This document shows, piece after piece, positions 32,668 through 41,037 of a stretch of DNA of 47,233 nucleotides. The notes below the pieces were generated by a model. That model was not told the DNA's origin. It worked only from the letters and a program-made list of their open reading frames with translations, and did not search any database. A program made the position numbers and the translations under genes. The stretch lies in NCBI RefSeq assembly GCF_016786355.1, contig NZ_JADWYX010000014.1, positions 68,799 to 116,031 on the forward strand. The letters are read 5' to 3'. Positions within the stretch are counted from its first letter, which is position 1; the number at the start of each line of letters is the position of its first letter. This stretch comes from Frankia sp. AgB1.9. Lineage in GTDB: Bacteria; Actinomycetota; Actinomycetes; Frankiales; Frankiaceae.

Positions 32668-35600
32668 GTGGATGAAGGAGCTCTGACCGACGACCTGGTC
32701 AAGCTACTGGCCCGGCTGTATCCGAGCAGGGTCGGAGCGGGTCAGCTGCTTGAGCAGGCCGGGATGCCGGTCGAGCAGCAGCCGTCATGGGAGCCATCGG
32801 GGCCTCTGGAGTACTGGCGGGAGGTGGCGCACCGCTACCGGAATGGCGCTGTGGAGAACGGGCCGGCCCGACTGATCTCCGCAGCTCGCACCGCCTGGCC
32901 GGCGAATCCTGTCCTTCGTGCGGCCCTGTCCACCGGGTCGACTCCGGCAGGCACGGTCCGAGTTGCAGGCACGGTCCGAGTTGCAGGCACGGTCCGAGTT
33001 GACAGTGTCGACCTCTACCGGCTGGGTGTGCACCGGGCAATCAGCCTCAGTGACGCCGAGCTGGACAGCCGACCGCCCGTCTACATACCTCGTGATCTCG
33101 ACGAGGGGACTGGCGGTTTGCGTGCCCGCCTGCGATCCGCGCAGGAACGGGGTGGGTTCATCCTTCTGGTCGGCGGCTCCTCGAGCGGAAAGACTCGCTC
33201 CGCGGCCGAGGCCGTGCGCGCCGAACTCCCGGGATGGTGCCTGGTGCACCCACCGACCGCCGCCGCAGCGGCAGATCTTGCCACCACCTCGGCCGCCCGG
33301 CGGGTGGTCTGGCTGGATGAGATCCAACGATATCTTGACGGCAGGGATGGGCTAAGCGCCGGAACGATTCGCGCGTGGCTCGATTCAGCATGTCCAGCGG
33401 TCATTGTTGGCACGCTGTGGCCAGAGCGATACACCCGCTATACCGGGCTTCCCGCCACAGATGATCGCCCGGATCCATACGCGCGCGAGCGGGAGGTGCT
33501 CGCGCTCGCCGATGTCGTGCGGGTCCCGGCCGTGTTCAGCCCTGCGGAACGCGCGCGCGCCGAGAGCGCCGCAGCCCAGGACGGACGGCTTCGGACCACC
33601 CTTGACAGTGCCGGCTACGGACTGACGCAGACCCTGGCCGGTGCCCCGCAGCTCGTCGCACTGTGGGAAGGCGCCGCCACAGGCGCGCCCTATGCGTACG
33701 CCGTGATGACAGCCGCGCTTGACGCGGCGCGTCTCGGTGCCCGAGCGCCCCTGCCCCTGGATCTCCTCCGCGACGCGGCGATCGGCTACTGCACGCCGGC
33801 TCAGCAGGCCGAGGCCACCCCCGACTGGTTCGAGCGGGCGATCGCCTATGCCACGCGTCGACTTCATGGCGCCACTCGCGCCCTTGAGCCCGTTTCAACC
33901 GGCCGGATGGGCGACATCGCCGGTTATACGGCCGCCGACTACCTCGTCCAACACGCCAGTCGCATCCGACGAAGCGAACGCCCTCCCGCCGCGTTCTGGG
34001 AGGCGATCATCGCTCATCTCCGCGACCCCGATGATGTCGCGCACCTCGCCGCTGCCGCCGAGGACCGCCTTCTTTACCGCCACGCCATCCCCCTCCTCAG
34101 CCGTACCGCTGCCATCGGCAGCCTCTGGGCGAGCGCGCGGGTGGTAGCCCTTCTGGGCAGACGAGGGGACCTCGATGGGCTGCGAGCGCGTGCGGAGGCC
34201 GGTGACGACCGGGCCGGTGAGCAGCTGGTGTCGGCGCTCGTGGACCGACGCGACGTCGAAGGGCTGCGGGCACGCGCCCTTGCAAACGACAGTCGCGCGG
34301 CCGCATGGCTGGTGGAGCTCCTGCGTGAGCAGGACAGAGTGAGCAGTGCCGTCCCGGCGCTGCGGGCATGCGCCGCGACCGGCGATCACCTCTCCCTCTT
34401 AATGCTGTGTGCACTCGGTGACCTTGATGGTCTTCGCGTCCTGGCCGATTCCGGCGACGGCGAGGCCGCCAACGGCCTGGCGATGGTGCTGGCCAAGAAT
34501 GGCGACATCGACGAGCTGCGAACACGCGCGAACGCCGGCGACTCGATGGCCATGCTTCAACTGGTGGATCTGCTCGTCGCCCGAGGCGCCGACCAGGAGT
34601 CCGCCGAATATCTGCGGGAGCGCGCCGACGCCGGCAACTACAACTGCGCCCGCCGGTTAGCGGATCTGATGGCCGAACACGGCGACATCGACGGGCTGCG
34701 GGGGCGCGCCAAGGCCGGCGACGACGCCTGCGCCCGCCGGTTAGCGGATCTGATGGCCGAACACGGCGACATCGACGGGCTGCGGGGGCGCGCCAAGGCT
34801 GGCGACGGGTGGGCCGAACATCTGTTGGTCGATGCCCTCGCCGCACGCGGTGACGTCAACGAACTTGACGCGCTGGCAAGGCCTGGCTCCTGGCGCGCCA
34901 TCATCGCGCTAACAGATCTCCTGACCGCACGCGGCGATGCCGAGGCACTGCGGGCTCGGGCCGACGCGGGCGACCGAATGGCAGTACTCGCGCTGGCGGA
35001 TCTACTGACCACCCGAGAGAACATCGACGGCGCTGTCGCCGTACTGCGACAAGCCTGCGACAGTCACAGCGATCGCCAGTTCACCGAGCGGCTCATAGAG
35101 CTGCTGGTCACACGTGGCGACGTCGACGAAGCCATCGCCGTGGTACAGGAGCAGCGCTCAAGCGGCGCTGATTCTTTCGGCCGCCGGCTGGTTGAGCTGT
35201 TGGCCGAACGTGGCGACGCCGACGGCCTGCGCACGTGCGACGGCATAGGTCTCAGCGGCGCCGCCCATCACCTCGTGCAGGCCCTTGCCGATCGCGGCGA
35301 TATCGATGGCCTGCGGGCCCGCGCGGACGGCGACATAGATGCCGCCCGGCGGCTCGCGGCGATTCTGGCCGATCACGGGGACATCGACGGGTTGCGGGCC
35401 TGCGCGGACACCGGCGACTGGGTGGCTGCGGACCTTTTCGCGAAACTCCTCGCCGATCGCGATGAGGTCGGTGAGTTGCGCGCCCGCGCCGACCTCGGCG
35501 ACGAGGCGGCCGCCCAGCATCTTGCCCGGTTGCTCGCCAACCGCGGCGACATCGACACAGCTCTCATCGTGCTGCGCCCGTTCGTTCATACCGGCGGACG

Positions 35601-35802
35601 GGCCGCCGGCGCGCTGGTGGATCTCCTTGCCCGCCGCGGCGAAGTCGACGCCCTGCGGGAACTCACCGACGCCGGCGATGTACGAGCCGCCCATCGCCTA
35701 CCCGATGCCTTGATACAGGCGGGGCGGGAGACGGAGGCCTATTACCTCTCGCGATTTGGACTCAACCCGGACGGCTCCATCGCCACCAATGTTCATGGTT
35801 GA
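32668..35802 (+). CDS. EAD-like/P-loop NTPase/superhelical-repeat protein, predicted conflict-system NTPase
   Basis: The protein is 1044 residues from GTG 32668; sequence before it belongs to the DUF2637 fragment read on the other strand. Residues 1-85 (ALTDDLVKLLARLYPS, GAGQLLEQAGMP, PLEYWREVAHRYRNG) resemble Effector-Associated Domain 1, an adaptor of actinobacterial and cyanobacterial conflict systems. A short low-complexity run at 94-111 (AGTVRV three times) follows. The NTPase has Walker A GGSSSGKT (169-176) and Walker B VVWLDE (213-218). From about 492 to 1030 there are some 18 roughly 28-residue helical repeats of the type LADLLAERGDIDGLRARADAGD. Two neighbouring repeats are almost identical at DNA level. 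Such proteins are thought to sense invasion and recruit effectors through EAD-EAD pairing. No partner effector is seen in the window. It is bracketed by direct repeats within a tRNA island. Confidence 0.8.
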   Translation: MDEGALTDDLVKLLARLYPSRVGAGQLLEQAGMPVEQQPSWEPSGPLEYWREVAHRYRNGAVENGPARLISAARTAWPANPVLRAALSTGSTPAGTVRVAGTVRVAGTVRVDSVDLYRLGVHRAISLSDAELDSRPPVYIPRDLDEGTGGLRARLRSAQERGGFILLVGGSSSGKTRSAAEAVRAELPGWCLVHPPTAAAAADLATTSAARRVVWLDEIQRYLDGRDGLSAGTIRAWLDSACPAVIVGTLWPERYTRYTGLPATDDRPDPYAREREVLALADVVRVPAVFSPAERARAESAAAQDGRLRTTLDSAGYGLTQTLAGAPQLVALWEGAATGAPYAYAVMTAALDAARLGARAPLPLDLLRDAAIGYCTPAQQAEATPDWFERAIAYATRRLHGATRALEPVSTGRMGDIAGYTAADYLVQHASRIRRSERPPAAFWEAIIAHLRDPDDVAHLAAAAEDRLLYRHAIPLLSRTAAIGSLWASARVVALLGRRGDLDGLRARAEAGDDRAGEQLVSALVDRRDVEGLRARALANDSRAAAWLVELLREQDRVSSAVPALRACAATGDHLSLLMLCALGDLDGLRVLADSGDGEAANGLAMVLAKNGDIDELRTRANAGDSMAMLQLVDLLVARGADQESAEYLRERADAGNYNCARRLADLMAEHGDIDGLRGRAKAGDDACARRLADLMAEHGDIDGLRGRAKAGDGWAEHLLVDALAARGDVNELDALARPGSWRAIIALTDLLTARGDAEALRARADAGDRMAVLALADLLTTRENIDGAVAVLRQACDSHSDRQFTERLIELLVTRGDVDEAIAVVQEQRSSGADSFGRRLVELLAERGDADGLRTCDGIGLSGAAHHLVQALADRGDIDGLRARADGDIDAARRLAAILADHGDIDGLRACADTGDWVAADLFAKLLADRDEVGELRARADLGDEAAAQHLARLLANRGDIDTALIVLRPFVHTGGRAAGALVDLLARRGEVDALRELTDAGDVRAAHRLPDALIQAGRETEAYYLSRFGLNPDGSIATNVHG
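32947..33000 (+). repeat. 18-bp unit repeated three times exactly
   Basis: GCAGGCACGGTCCGAGTT occurs three times head to tail, encoding AGTVRV three times in the linker between the EAD-like domain and the NTPase. Perfect identity implies a very recent expansion. The copy number could vary between strains without frameshift. Confidence 0.95.
34645..34806 (+). repeat. Near-identical 84-bp tandem duplication within the repeat array
   Basis: The segments 34645-34722 and 34729-34806 are identical at 77 of 78 bases, with an 84-bp period, equal to one 28-residue protein repeat. Other repeats in the array are clearly diverged, so this pair arose recently. Confidence 0.92.
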
Positions 35803-35871
35803 TGCTTCTGTCGGCCGAGCGTGAGGATCAGCGGCCGACCAGATCAGCGCCCTCCGGTTCCCCACCCTGGT

Positions 35872-36675
35872 CTATGACGTCGGCCGGTTACCGCGACCAT
35901 CGAGCGCGCCGTGGGTGTCGGCGCGCAGTTGGGTGACTAGGCCGCGGGCGGTCGCCGTGCCGACAGCGAGTCGCTTGCGCAGTGTTTCCGCGGAGATGGG
36001 GCGTTGGTGCTGCTGCCAGTGCAGGACGTCCTCGGCACGGGCGCGGTGCAGCAGGTCCTGCCGGCGCGCTTCGCGCGCGGCCTCGCGTGACAGCGGCCCG
36101 GCGACGGTGGTCCCGTCTGGTATCGGCTCGGCTGCCGACGCGAGGGTCGGCTCACGGCGCTGGACCTCCGCCGGGGGCAGGCTGTCGGCTGCGCATGTCG
36201 CGAGCAGATTCGGGCCGGGTGCTGGGGCTCGCATCGCGTAGAGGAGATCTGGGGCGACTTCGGACCAGCCGACGAGGAGCAGTGGTCCGACGGCGTCGAA
36301 CGCTGCTTTGCCGTAGCGGCCGGAGATCAGGGGCTCCGCGATGTTCAAGGCGAGCGTTACCATGCTCGCGAAGATGAGTAGCCTTCGCGCCGAGCGCAGC
36401 ACTTCCACCGGCCCGCCGTTGACAGCGAGTTGCCGGCTGCCGAGCAGCAGGCCGACGACCGACAGATCAACCGCGGGCGCGACGAGCGGCGCTACCCACA
36501 TCGGAACACCGAGCCGAAGCCCCAGCGCGAGCACATTCCCGAACCCGAAGAGGAAAGTTAGAGCGACCACTACTCCGACGATCACGCTCACGAGACGGGC
36601 TGAAGCGTCCGGAACCGCCAGGTCTGCGGAACGCCTGTTCGATTCGGTAGATGATGTAGAAGTCGGCACGGTCAC
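35872..36675 (-). CDS. DUF2637-type membrane protein (Spd-like, plasmid/AICE-associated)
   Basis: The 267-residue protein starts at GTG 36675. Four hydrophobic helices occupy residues 28-145 (LVSVIVGVVVALTFLFGFGNVLALGL, WVAPLVAPAVDLSVVGLLLGSRQL, LLIFASMVTLALNIAEPLI, AVGPLLLVGWSEVAPDLLYAM), the typical DUF2637 arrangement. The C-terminus (residues 185-260) is a charged helix followed by a helix-turn-helix-like tail (LHWQQHQRPISAETLRKRLAVGTATARGL). Such proteins are common on actinomycete integrative conjugative elements and plasmids, where some act as spread (Spd) proteins. Its 3' end is duplicated 3604 bp upstream. It supports a mobile-element origin for the NTPase locus. Confidence 0.8.
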   Translation of the reverse strand: MTVPTSTSSTESNRRSADLAVPDASARLVSVIVGVVVALTFLFGFGNVLALGLRLGVPMWVAPLVAPAVDLSVVGLLLGSRQLAVNGGPVEVLRSARRLLIFASMVTLALNIAEPLISGRYGKAAFDAVGPLLLVGWSEVAPDLLYAMRAPAPGPNLLATCAADSLPPAEVQRREPTLASAAEPIPDGTTVAGPLSREAAREARRQDLLHRARAEDVLHWQQHQRPISAETLRKRLAVGTATARGLVTQLRADTHGALDGRGNRPTS

Positions 36676-37415
36676 CGGACATCGCCCCTGGCCAGGGCCC
36701 GGGTAGCGACCGGTCGGACAGCAATTTCAGGGCCAGCAACCAAGATCAAACGGTTCGGATGCTGGTACACATGGTCCGCACGCGGTCTACGTACGTGCAG
36801 GTCAGCGCACTGAAGTGGATCAGATCCGGGTCGTTCGCTGTTCCTGGCAGCCAGGCTGGCAGCCGCCGTCGGGTCCTCGATCTCTGGACTCATACCCCCT
36901 GCCACCAGGCAATACATGGGTACTGGATCCCGGACAGTGTTGATACGGCGGGGTATCCACCAAGATCCGAGGTCCAAGTTGTCTGCTCCGGAGACTTCCA
37001 CGGACGCTTCGCTGTCGGCCGATGCCTGGCTGACTGGCTGCGCGCCTCCTGGTCTGGCACCACCGAGTCCGCCGCGACCCGCACCGAGCGGTCTCCGCGT
37101 GACGCGTCCGGTGCTTCGCCGCTGGTAGCTATACGCTTATGACCATAGCCGACCCCGGGGATCTCTCGCCGCCCCGCTCATCATCAAACCCGGGGTCGGG
37201 CGCCGCGCGCTGACCTAACTCCGCCGTCCCAAAATTCAGCATAAACGCAGGTCATGACCGCCAAACCCGCGGGTAGCATGCCGCGCAACACAGCGCAAGC
37301 GATTGATGAGATCGTGGCCACGACGACGTTTAAGCCTAAAGTCTTGACGCGAAAAGGCCAACAGATGGATAATGGGAGACCTTGTCCCGGCTCTCTTACA
37401 AGAGGCTCACTGGCG
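36676..37415. other. 740-bp intergenic region with diverged element remnant and hairpin
   Basis: No gene is supported. The stretch 36796-36920 is a diverged copy of 40911-41037 (shared TGCAGGTCAGCGC at the start, CAGGCAAT near the end). Positions 37149-37199 form an 11-bp perfect stem (CCGACCCCGGG with CCCGGGGTCGG) with a loop of about 29 nt. The sequence TATACGCTTATG near 37131 is AT-rich and could be a promoter. Confidence 0.5.
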
Positions 37416-38732
37416 ATGCGCGCTCGCGTTTGGCTGCCACTCGGACTGGTTGCTCTCCTGCTGTGCACCGTTGCCTGCGGCGATCCACACCCAAAGCGCA
37501 CGGTCGGGCCACGGTCGGAAGGCGCGCCTGCCACTCCGGCGGCGACATTGAAGGCGTTCGACCCTCCGACCCATTTCGACACCACTCAGGGACCTACGAT
37601 CCCTGACGACGCCGCACTTAACGGCGTGAATCTCGCCGGCAATATTCTGCAGCCGCCGCCGACTATTCTCTACAAGACCACCGCCTTCGTCTCCACAACC
37701 GACCGCCTGCTCGTGATCGACACTCGAAGTGGGCGGGTCTCCGCCCTCGCGCCGCCGGATGGGACGGCAGAGCCCTTCGCGTCGGATGGCTTCGTCGGCG
37801 AAGATCCGACCACCCCTCCACTGCTGGCCACCGTCAAAGGCCGAGAGCTGGTGCTTGCCGCGTTCGCGGTCAAGGTCCCAGGCAAGGGGACCATGCCGTC
37901 GACGATGGCCCTGGACCTTGTCGCCGTCGACGCGGCGAGCGGACGGCTGGTGTCACATATTGCGGCGACCCTGGATTCCCAGTTCAACGGCGCGTACCTC
38001 TCGAACCTCAGCACCGCGGTCGTGGGCGTGAGCGGCCAGATCGCTGTCGCACGAATTTTGGGACTTGGAAGCGAAGCCGAGACCTTTACTTTTGATCTTT
38101 CCAATGGCACGGTCCCCTGGACCCAGATCGGCTTCGCGGCCTCCGATGTGACCGGTTCAATCGTGGTCGGCGCGCTCGCCTCGGACACGTCGGGCTATTA
38201 TGACCTGGTCGGAGCGACGGTCGAAAACGGCCATAAAGTATGGTCCCTGAGTGGCAAAATGGACGTTTTGAACGTCTTTCCGAGCGGCCCTTCACTCCTC
38301 GTCGCGATTTCCAGCGACAGCCCTGGAGGACATGCGAAGCTGCAGTTGATCGATCCCCGCACCGGGGCGGTCCGTCAATCCACCGATGGAGATTTCGGCG
38401 GCGTGCGCTGCTCCTTCGACGGTGCCACGCTGACAATATGCTCGGAATCGAGTGCATTCGTGCACTGGGCGGCAGCCTTCGACACGACCACGCTATCCTG
38501 GCTTTGGAACCTGCCGGATGAGGAGTCGGGCAGGGTCGCGCCGCTGGTCAGGTCGGTATGGCACGGCAACGTCTACGGCAGCACGGAGAACGGACCTGTG
38601 ATCCTCGACGGCCGCACCGGCAAGGACAAGGTCACCGATCCTGGCGCGGCCCCGTACGTCGTCGACCAGTACGTCGGAATCGCGCCCGGCCCCGGGGCCG
38701 AGGGCTTGCGCGCCTACCCGGCAAACGGCTGA
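37416..38732 (+). CDS. Lipoprotein with PQQ-like beta-propeller
   Basis: From the ATG at 37416 the product is 438 residues, with a lipoprotein signal (MRARVWLPLGLVALLLCTVACGD). Longer in-frame starts exist but would bury the signal peptide. The mature part has repeated strand patterns ending in D-x-x-S/T-G (LLVIDTRSGRVSAL, LVAVDAASGRLVSH, LQLIDPRTGAVRQS, GPVILDGRTGKDKV), the hallmark of PQQ_2-type propeller blades. It probably acts as a surface binding scaffold or sensor; no enzyme motif is seen. It lies in the island, between the DUF2637 gene and the AbiEii remnant, and is the only gene there that looks host-like. Confidence 0.78.
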   Translation: MRARVWLPLGLVALLLCTVACGDPHPKRTVGPRSEGAPATPAATLKAFDPPTHFDTTQGPTIPDDAALNGVNLAGNILQPPPTILYKTTAFVSTTDRLLVIDTRSGRVSALAPPDGTAEPFASDGFVGEDPTTPPLLATVKGRELVLAAFAVKVPGKGTMPSTMALDLVAVDAASGRLVSHIAATLDSQFNGAYLSNLSTAVVGVSGQIAVARILGLGSEAETFTFDLSNGTVPWTQIGFAASDVTGSIVVGALASDTSGYYDLVGATVENGHKVWSLSGKMDVLNVFPSGPSLLVAISSDSPGGHAKLQLIDPRTGAVRQSTDGDFGGVRCSFDGATLTICSESSAFVHWAAAFDTTTLSWLWNLPDEESGRVAPLVRSVWHGNVYGSTENGPVILDGRTGKDKVTDPGAAPYVVDQYVGIAPGPGAEGLRAYPANG

Positions 38733-38787
38733 CGCAGGGTGCTGCCGCAACATCGCCGTTCGCACATACTTCGATGTCGGGACGACC

Positions 38788-39048
38788 ATGCTGGGATCAT
38801 GCGAAGCGGGCTTCTTCGTGACGGCGGATCCGGGCAAGCGTGATGTGCAGGTCAAGGTTCTGATCGACTGCACCGCCGAGGAGATCGACGTGTGCGGCGG
38901 CACGGACCGGCAGCTCCAACCGCGCTGGGCCGCACATAATCCGGCCCACCTCTGGGCGGTCCTATGGCTACCGGACCGACTCCGCCGGGCCTGGGACGAG
39001 AAGTTTCCCGCGCTTGCTGAAAGCAGCCGAATTACCGCAGCCGCCTAG
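38788..39048 (+). CDS. Short hypothetical protein upstream of AbiEii remnant
   Basis: The frame encodes 86 residues (MLGSCEAGFFVTADPGKRDV, then HLWAVLWLPDRLRRAWDEKFP). It stops 5 bp before the ATG of the AbiEii-like fragment, the spacing expected for a paired upstream gene. No family is recognised. It may itself be a fragment whose N-terminus was lost. An ATG at 38788 is available but has no strong ribosome-binding site. Confidence 0.35.
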   Translation: MLGSCEAGFFVTADPGKRDVQVKVLIDCTAEEIDVCGGTDRQLQPRWAAHNPAHLWAVLWLPDRLRRAWDEKFPALAESSRITAAA

Positions 39049-39053
39049 CACGC

Positions 39054-39164
39054 ATGGACGAAAACCACGAACGCATCACCCGAGTCGCACTCGCTGCGGG
39101 AGGACCGTACGGGCTCGCGCTCGCAGGTGGCTACGCCGTCCAAGCACACGGCATCGGCGGGCGG
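39054..39164 (+). pseudogene. Truncated AbiEii-like nucleotidyltransferase
   Basis: The frame begins MDENHERITRVALAAGGPYG and continues LALAGGYAVQAHGIGGR, the N-terminus of AbiEii/AbiGii-family nucleotidyltransferase toxins (usual form aLaGGxAvxaHG..R.T.DlDl). It loses similarity near 39160, just before the GS-x-D catalytic stretch. The 3' end of the convergent DUF4143 ATPase (39165) lies exactly there. The rest of the toxin gene is absent, so it is inactive. The junction suggests replacement of the toxin by the ATPase gene. Confidence 0.72.
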
Positions 39165-40433
39165 TCACGGGCCGATCAGCGCCAGCGGGACAGCGGCGAT
39201 CTCGTCGCGCCGACGGTACGCGCGTTCGCCTGCGTAGATGACGACGGCGTCGATCAGGTCATTCCCGATGCGGTCGCGGAGCCATCGGAGATGCTTGACG
39301 TCGTCATCCTCGACGCGGTCGGCGAGTTTGACCTCAATACCGAGCACTCGGCCGTCCGCCCGCTGGACGATCAGGTCCACTTCATGGTCGTTGTTACGGG
39401 TGCGTAGGTGGCCGACTCGGGCTTCGGCTGCCTCGGCGTAGGTGTGCATGCTCAGCGCCGCAAGGTGCTCGAAGAGGGCGCCGAGGATCGTGCCTTCCGA
39501 CAGGCTCGCGCTGCCCTGCTCAGCGCGCAGGAGCGCGGGGCCATCGAGCCCGAGTAGGCGGGCGGCCAGCGCGGGGTCTGCCAGGTGGTGTTTGGGCGAC
39601 TGCGCGAGCCGGTCGAAGTGGTTGCGACCTGGGATCCAAGGTGCTGTCGGGTCAAGCAGCCACAGAGACGACAACGCGTCGCGGTAAGCGAGCGTGGTCT
39701 CCTTGGCTGGCTTGTTCGCCAGCCCGGCGGTGGCTGTGTCCAGAATCTTCGAATAGGCCGTCGTCGTTGAGGTCGCGGCGGCGTAGGCGGCAAGCCAGGC
39801 CCGCAGGACGGCCGGCCGGCGAACCGGGTAGCCCTGCTCGGGGAACTCCCGGTGCACCACATTCTCCAGGTAGGCATCCAGTTCCGCGCGGCGGACGCGT
39901 GGTGGCAGACCGCGGATCGCGGGAAAGCCTGATGCGGTGATCTCTTCGACGTAGTCCGTCAGCCGAAGCTTTGTGGTTCCGCCAATGTCGCGGGTCCCAT
40001 CGAGGAGTGCGGCCAGGCTCACCGTCGACGTTTCGAGGCCGCGCTCCGCCACGCTTAGAGGACGCATCCGCATCGGCACGATCCGCCCGGCGCCTGAGTG
40101 GATCACGGCGCCCCGGGGAGCGGAACTGCCGGCGATGATGAAATGGCCAGCCGGCGAGCCGGCGTCGACCGAGCGCCGCACGTGGTCCCAGACCTCGGGC
40201 AGTCTCTGCCACTCGTCCACCAGGACCGGGCCGGGCAGGCTGGTCAGTACCGACGGGTCCGCAGAGACGATCTCGCGCTGGCCGGCCAGGCTGAGGTCGA
40301 TGACCGACGCGGCACGCTGCATCGCGGTCGCGGTCTTGCCGACGCCCTTCGGGCCGTGGATCGACAGGGCGCGAAGATGCGGCTGGAGTTCGTCCAGCGT
40401 GTCGTCAATGATCCGGCGCCGATAGTCGACCAC
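39165..40433 (-). CDS. AAA ATPase with C-terminal DUF4143 domain
   Basis: The 422-residue protein starts at GTG 40433 with GACGAG before it. Walker A is GPKGVGKT (about 27-34) and Walker B is GPVLVDEWQRLP. The middle part contains VPMRMRPLSVAERGL, the family's sensor region. The C-terminal DUF4143 segment includes HLRTRNNDHEVDLIVQRADGRVLGIEVKLA, with the D...E-x-K pattern of PD-(D/E)xK nuclease-like folds. The protein is complete at both ends. Such ATPases are abundant in accessory regions and their role is unsettled; phage or plasmid defence has been suggested. Three 14-bp direct repeats lie immediately upstream. Confidence 0.88.
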   Translation of the reverse strand: MVDYRRRIIDDTLDELQPHLRALSIHGPKGVGKTATAMQRAASVIDLSLAGQREIVSADPSVLTSLPGPVLVDEWQRLPEVWDHVRRSVDAGSPAGHFIIAGSSAPRGAVIHSGAGRIVPMRMRPLSVAERGLETSTVSLAALLDGTRDIGGTTKLRLTDYVEEITASGFPAIRGLPPRVRRAELDAYLENVVHREFPEQGYPVRRPAVLRAWLAAYAAATSTTTAYSKILDTATAGLANKPAKETTLAYRDALSSLWLLDPTAPWIPGRNHFDRLAQSPKHHLADPALAARLLGLDGPALLRAEQGSASLSEGTILGALFEHLAALSMHTYAEAAEARVGHLRTRNNDHEVDLIVQRADGRVLGIEVKLADRVEDDDVKHLRWLRDRIGNDLIDAVVIYAGERAYRRRDEIAAVPLALIGP

Positions 40434-40440
40434 CTCGTCA

Positions 40441-40500
40441 GTCTACCAATCGCAGAACCTCTAGTCTTCCAATCGCATGAGCGATGGTCTTCCAAGCGCC
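40441..40500. promoter_or_regulatory. Three 14-bp direct repeats at 23-bp period upstream of DUF4143 gene
   Basis: GTCTACCAATCGCA (40441), GTCTTCCAATCGCA (40464) and GTCTTCCAAGCGCC (40487) start exactly 23 bp apart, just upstream of the ATPase start at 40433. No other gene lies near. They look like iteron-style operators, perhaps for autoregulation by the ATPase or a partner protein. Confidence 0.78.
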
Positions 40501-40771
40501 GACTCGCGCTGACCTAGGCGCGCAGTCAGGCGACGCCCGACACGGTCCCGGCGGCTGGCGACGGCCCGGGACGGGTCGGTGGTCGGCACCCGTCGAGGAC
40601 ATCCGCGCGGCACCTCCGTCCGACGCAGGTCGCTGCTCCCACGGGACGCGTACGCATGAGAACGCGGCCACTCCAAGCGGCCCATCCGGGTCAGGGCCGC
40701 CCCTGGAACGATGGCGAACGCCCCGCTGGATCTGTGATCTCGCCGACGAGTCGTAGACCCAGCCAGCTCCC
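40501..40771. other. Intergenic sequence, no gene supported
   Basis: This stretch separates the DUF4143 upstream repeats from the second att region. Frames here are short and Arg/Pro-rich. I see no gene, RNA or clear promoter. Confidence 0.4.
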
Positions 40772-40894
40772 GTACAGCGGAGTATTCGGCGATCCACGGT
40801 CGCGCACGACCTGCGTCTTCGCAGCTCAGCACACCGCAAACCGGAAAAGTCCTCATAATCCTCCGGTCGTGGGTTCGAGCCCCACCCGCCCCAC
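40772..40894 (+). repeat. Element end and att core 2
   Basis: This region contains the 43-bp tRNA 3'-end core (40852-40894). It is preceded by 31 more bases identical to those before core 3, giving 74 identical bases (40821-40894 and 43867-43940). A 20-bp motif GTACAGCGGAGTATTCGGCG lies 49 bp further upstream at both sites (40772 and 43818). These shared bases are likely the same element's end. Confidence 0.88.
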
Positions 40895-40910
40895 TCGCGC
40901 TCCCCGTTCT

Positions 40911-41037
40911 TGCAGGTCAGCGCGTCCGAAGTGGATCAAATTGGCGTCGGGCGCCGTTTCAGGCAGCCACAGTGGCAGCCGCTGTCGGGTCGTGGATCTC
41001 GGGCCTTAGATACCCCGTTACCAGGCAATATGCGGGT
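40911..41037 (+). repeat. Diverged copy of 36796-36920
   Basis: The sequence starts TGCAGGTCAGCGC and ends near CAGGCAATATGCGGG. It aligns by eye with 36796-36920, with many substitutions and a few indels. It lies just after att core 2, so it may be the left-end sequence of the integrated element. Confidence 0.55.

Noticed and set aside
40656..41009. Frame containing NPPVVGSSPTRPT over the second att site
   Set aside because: The peptide is the translated tRNA 3' end, a well-known false protein. The same appears at 43768-44004.
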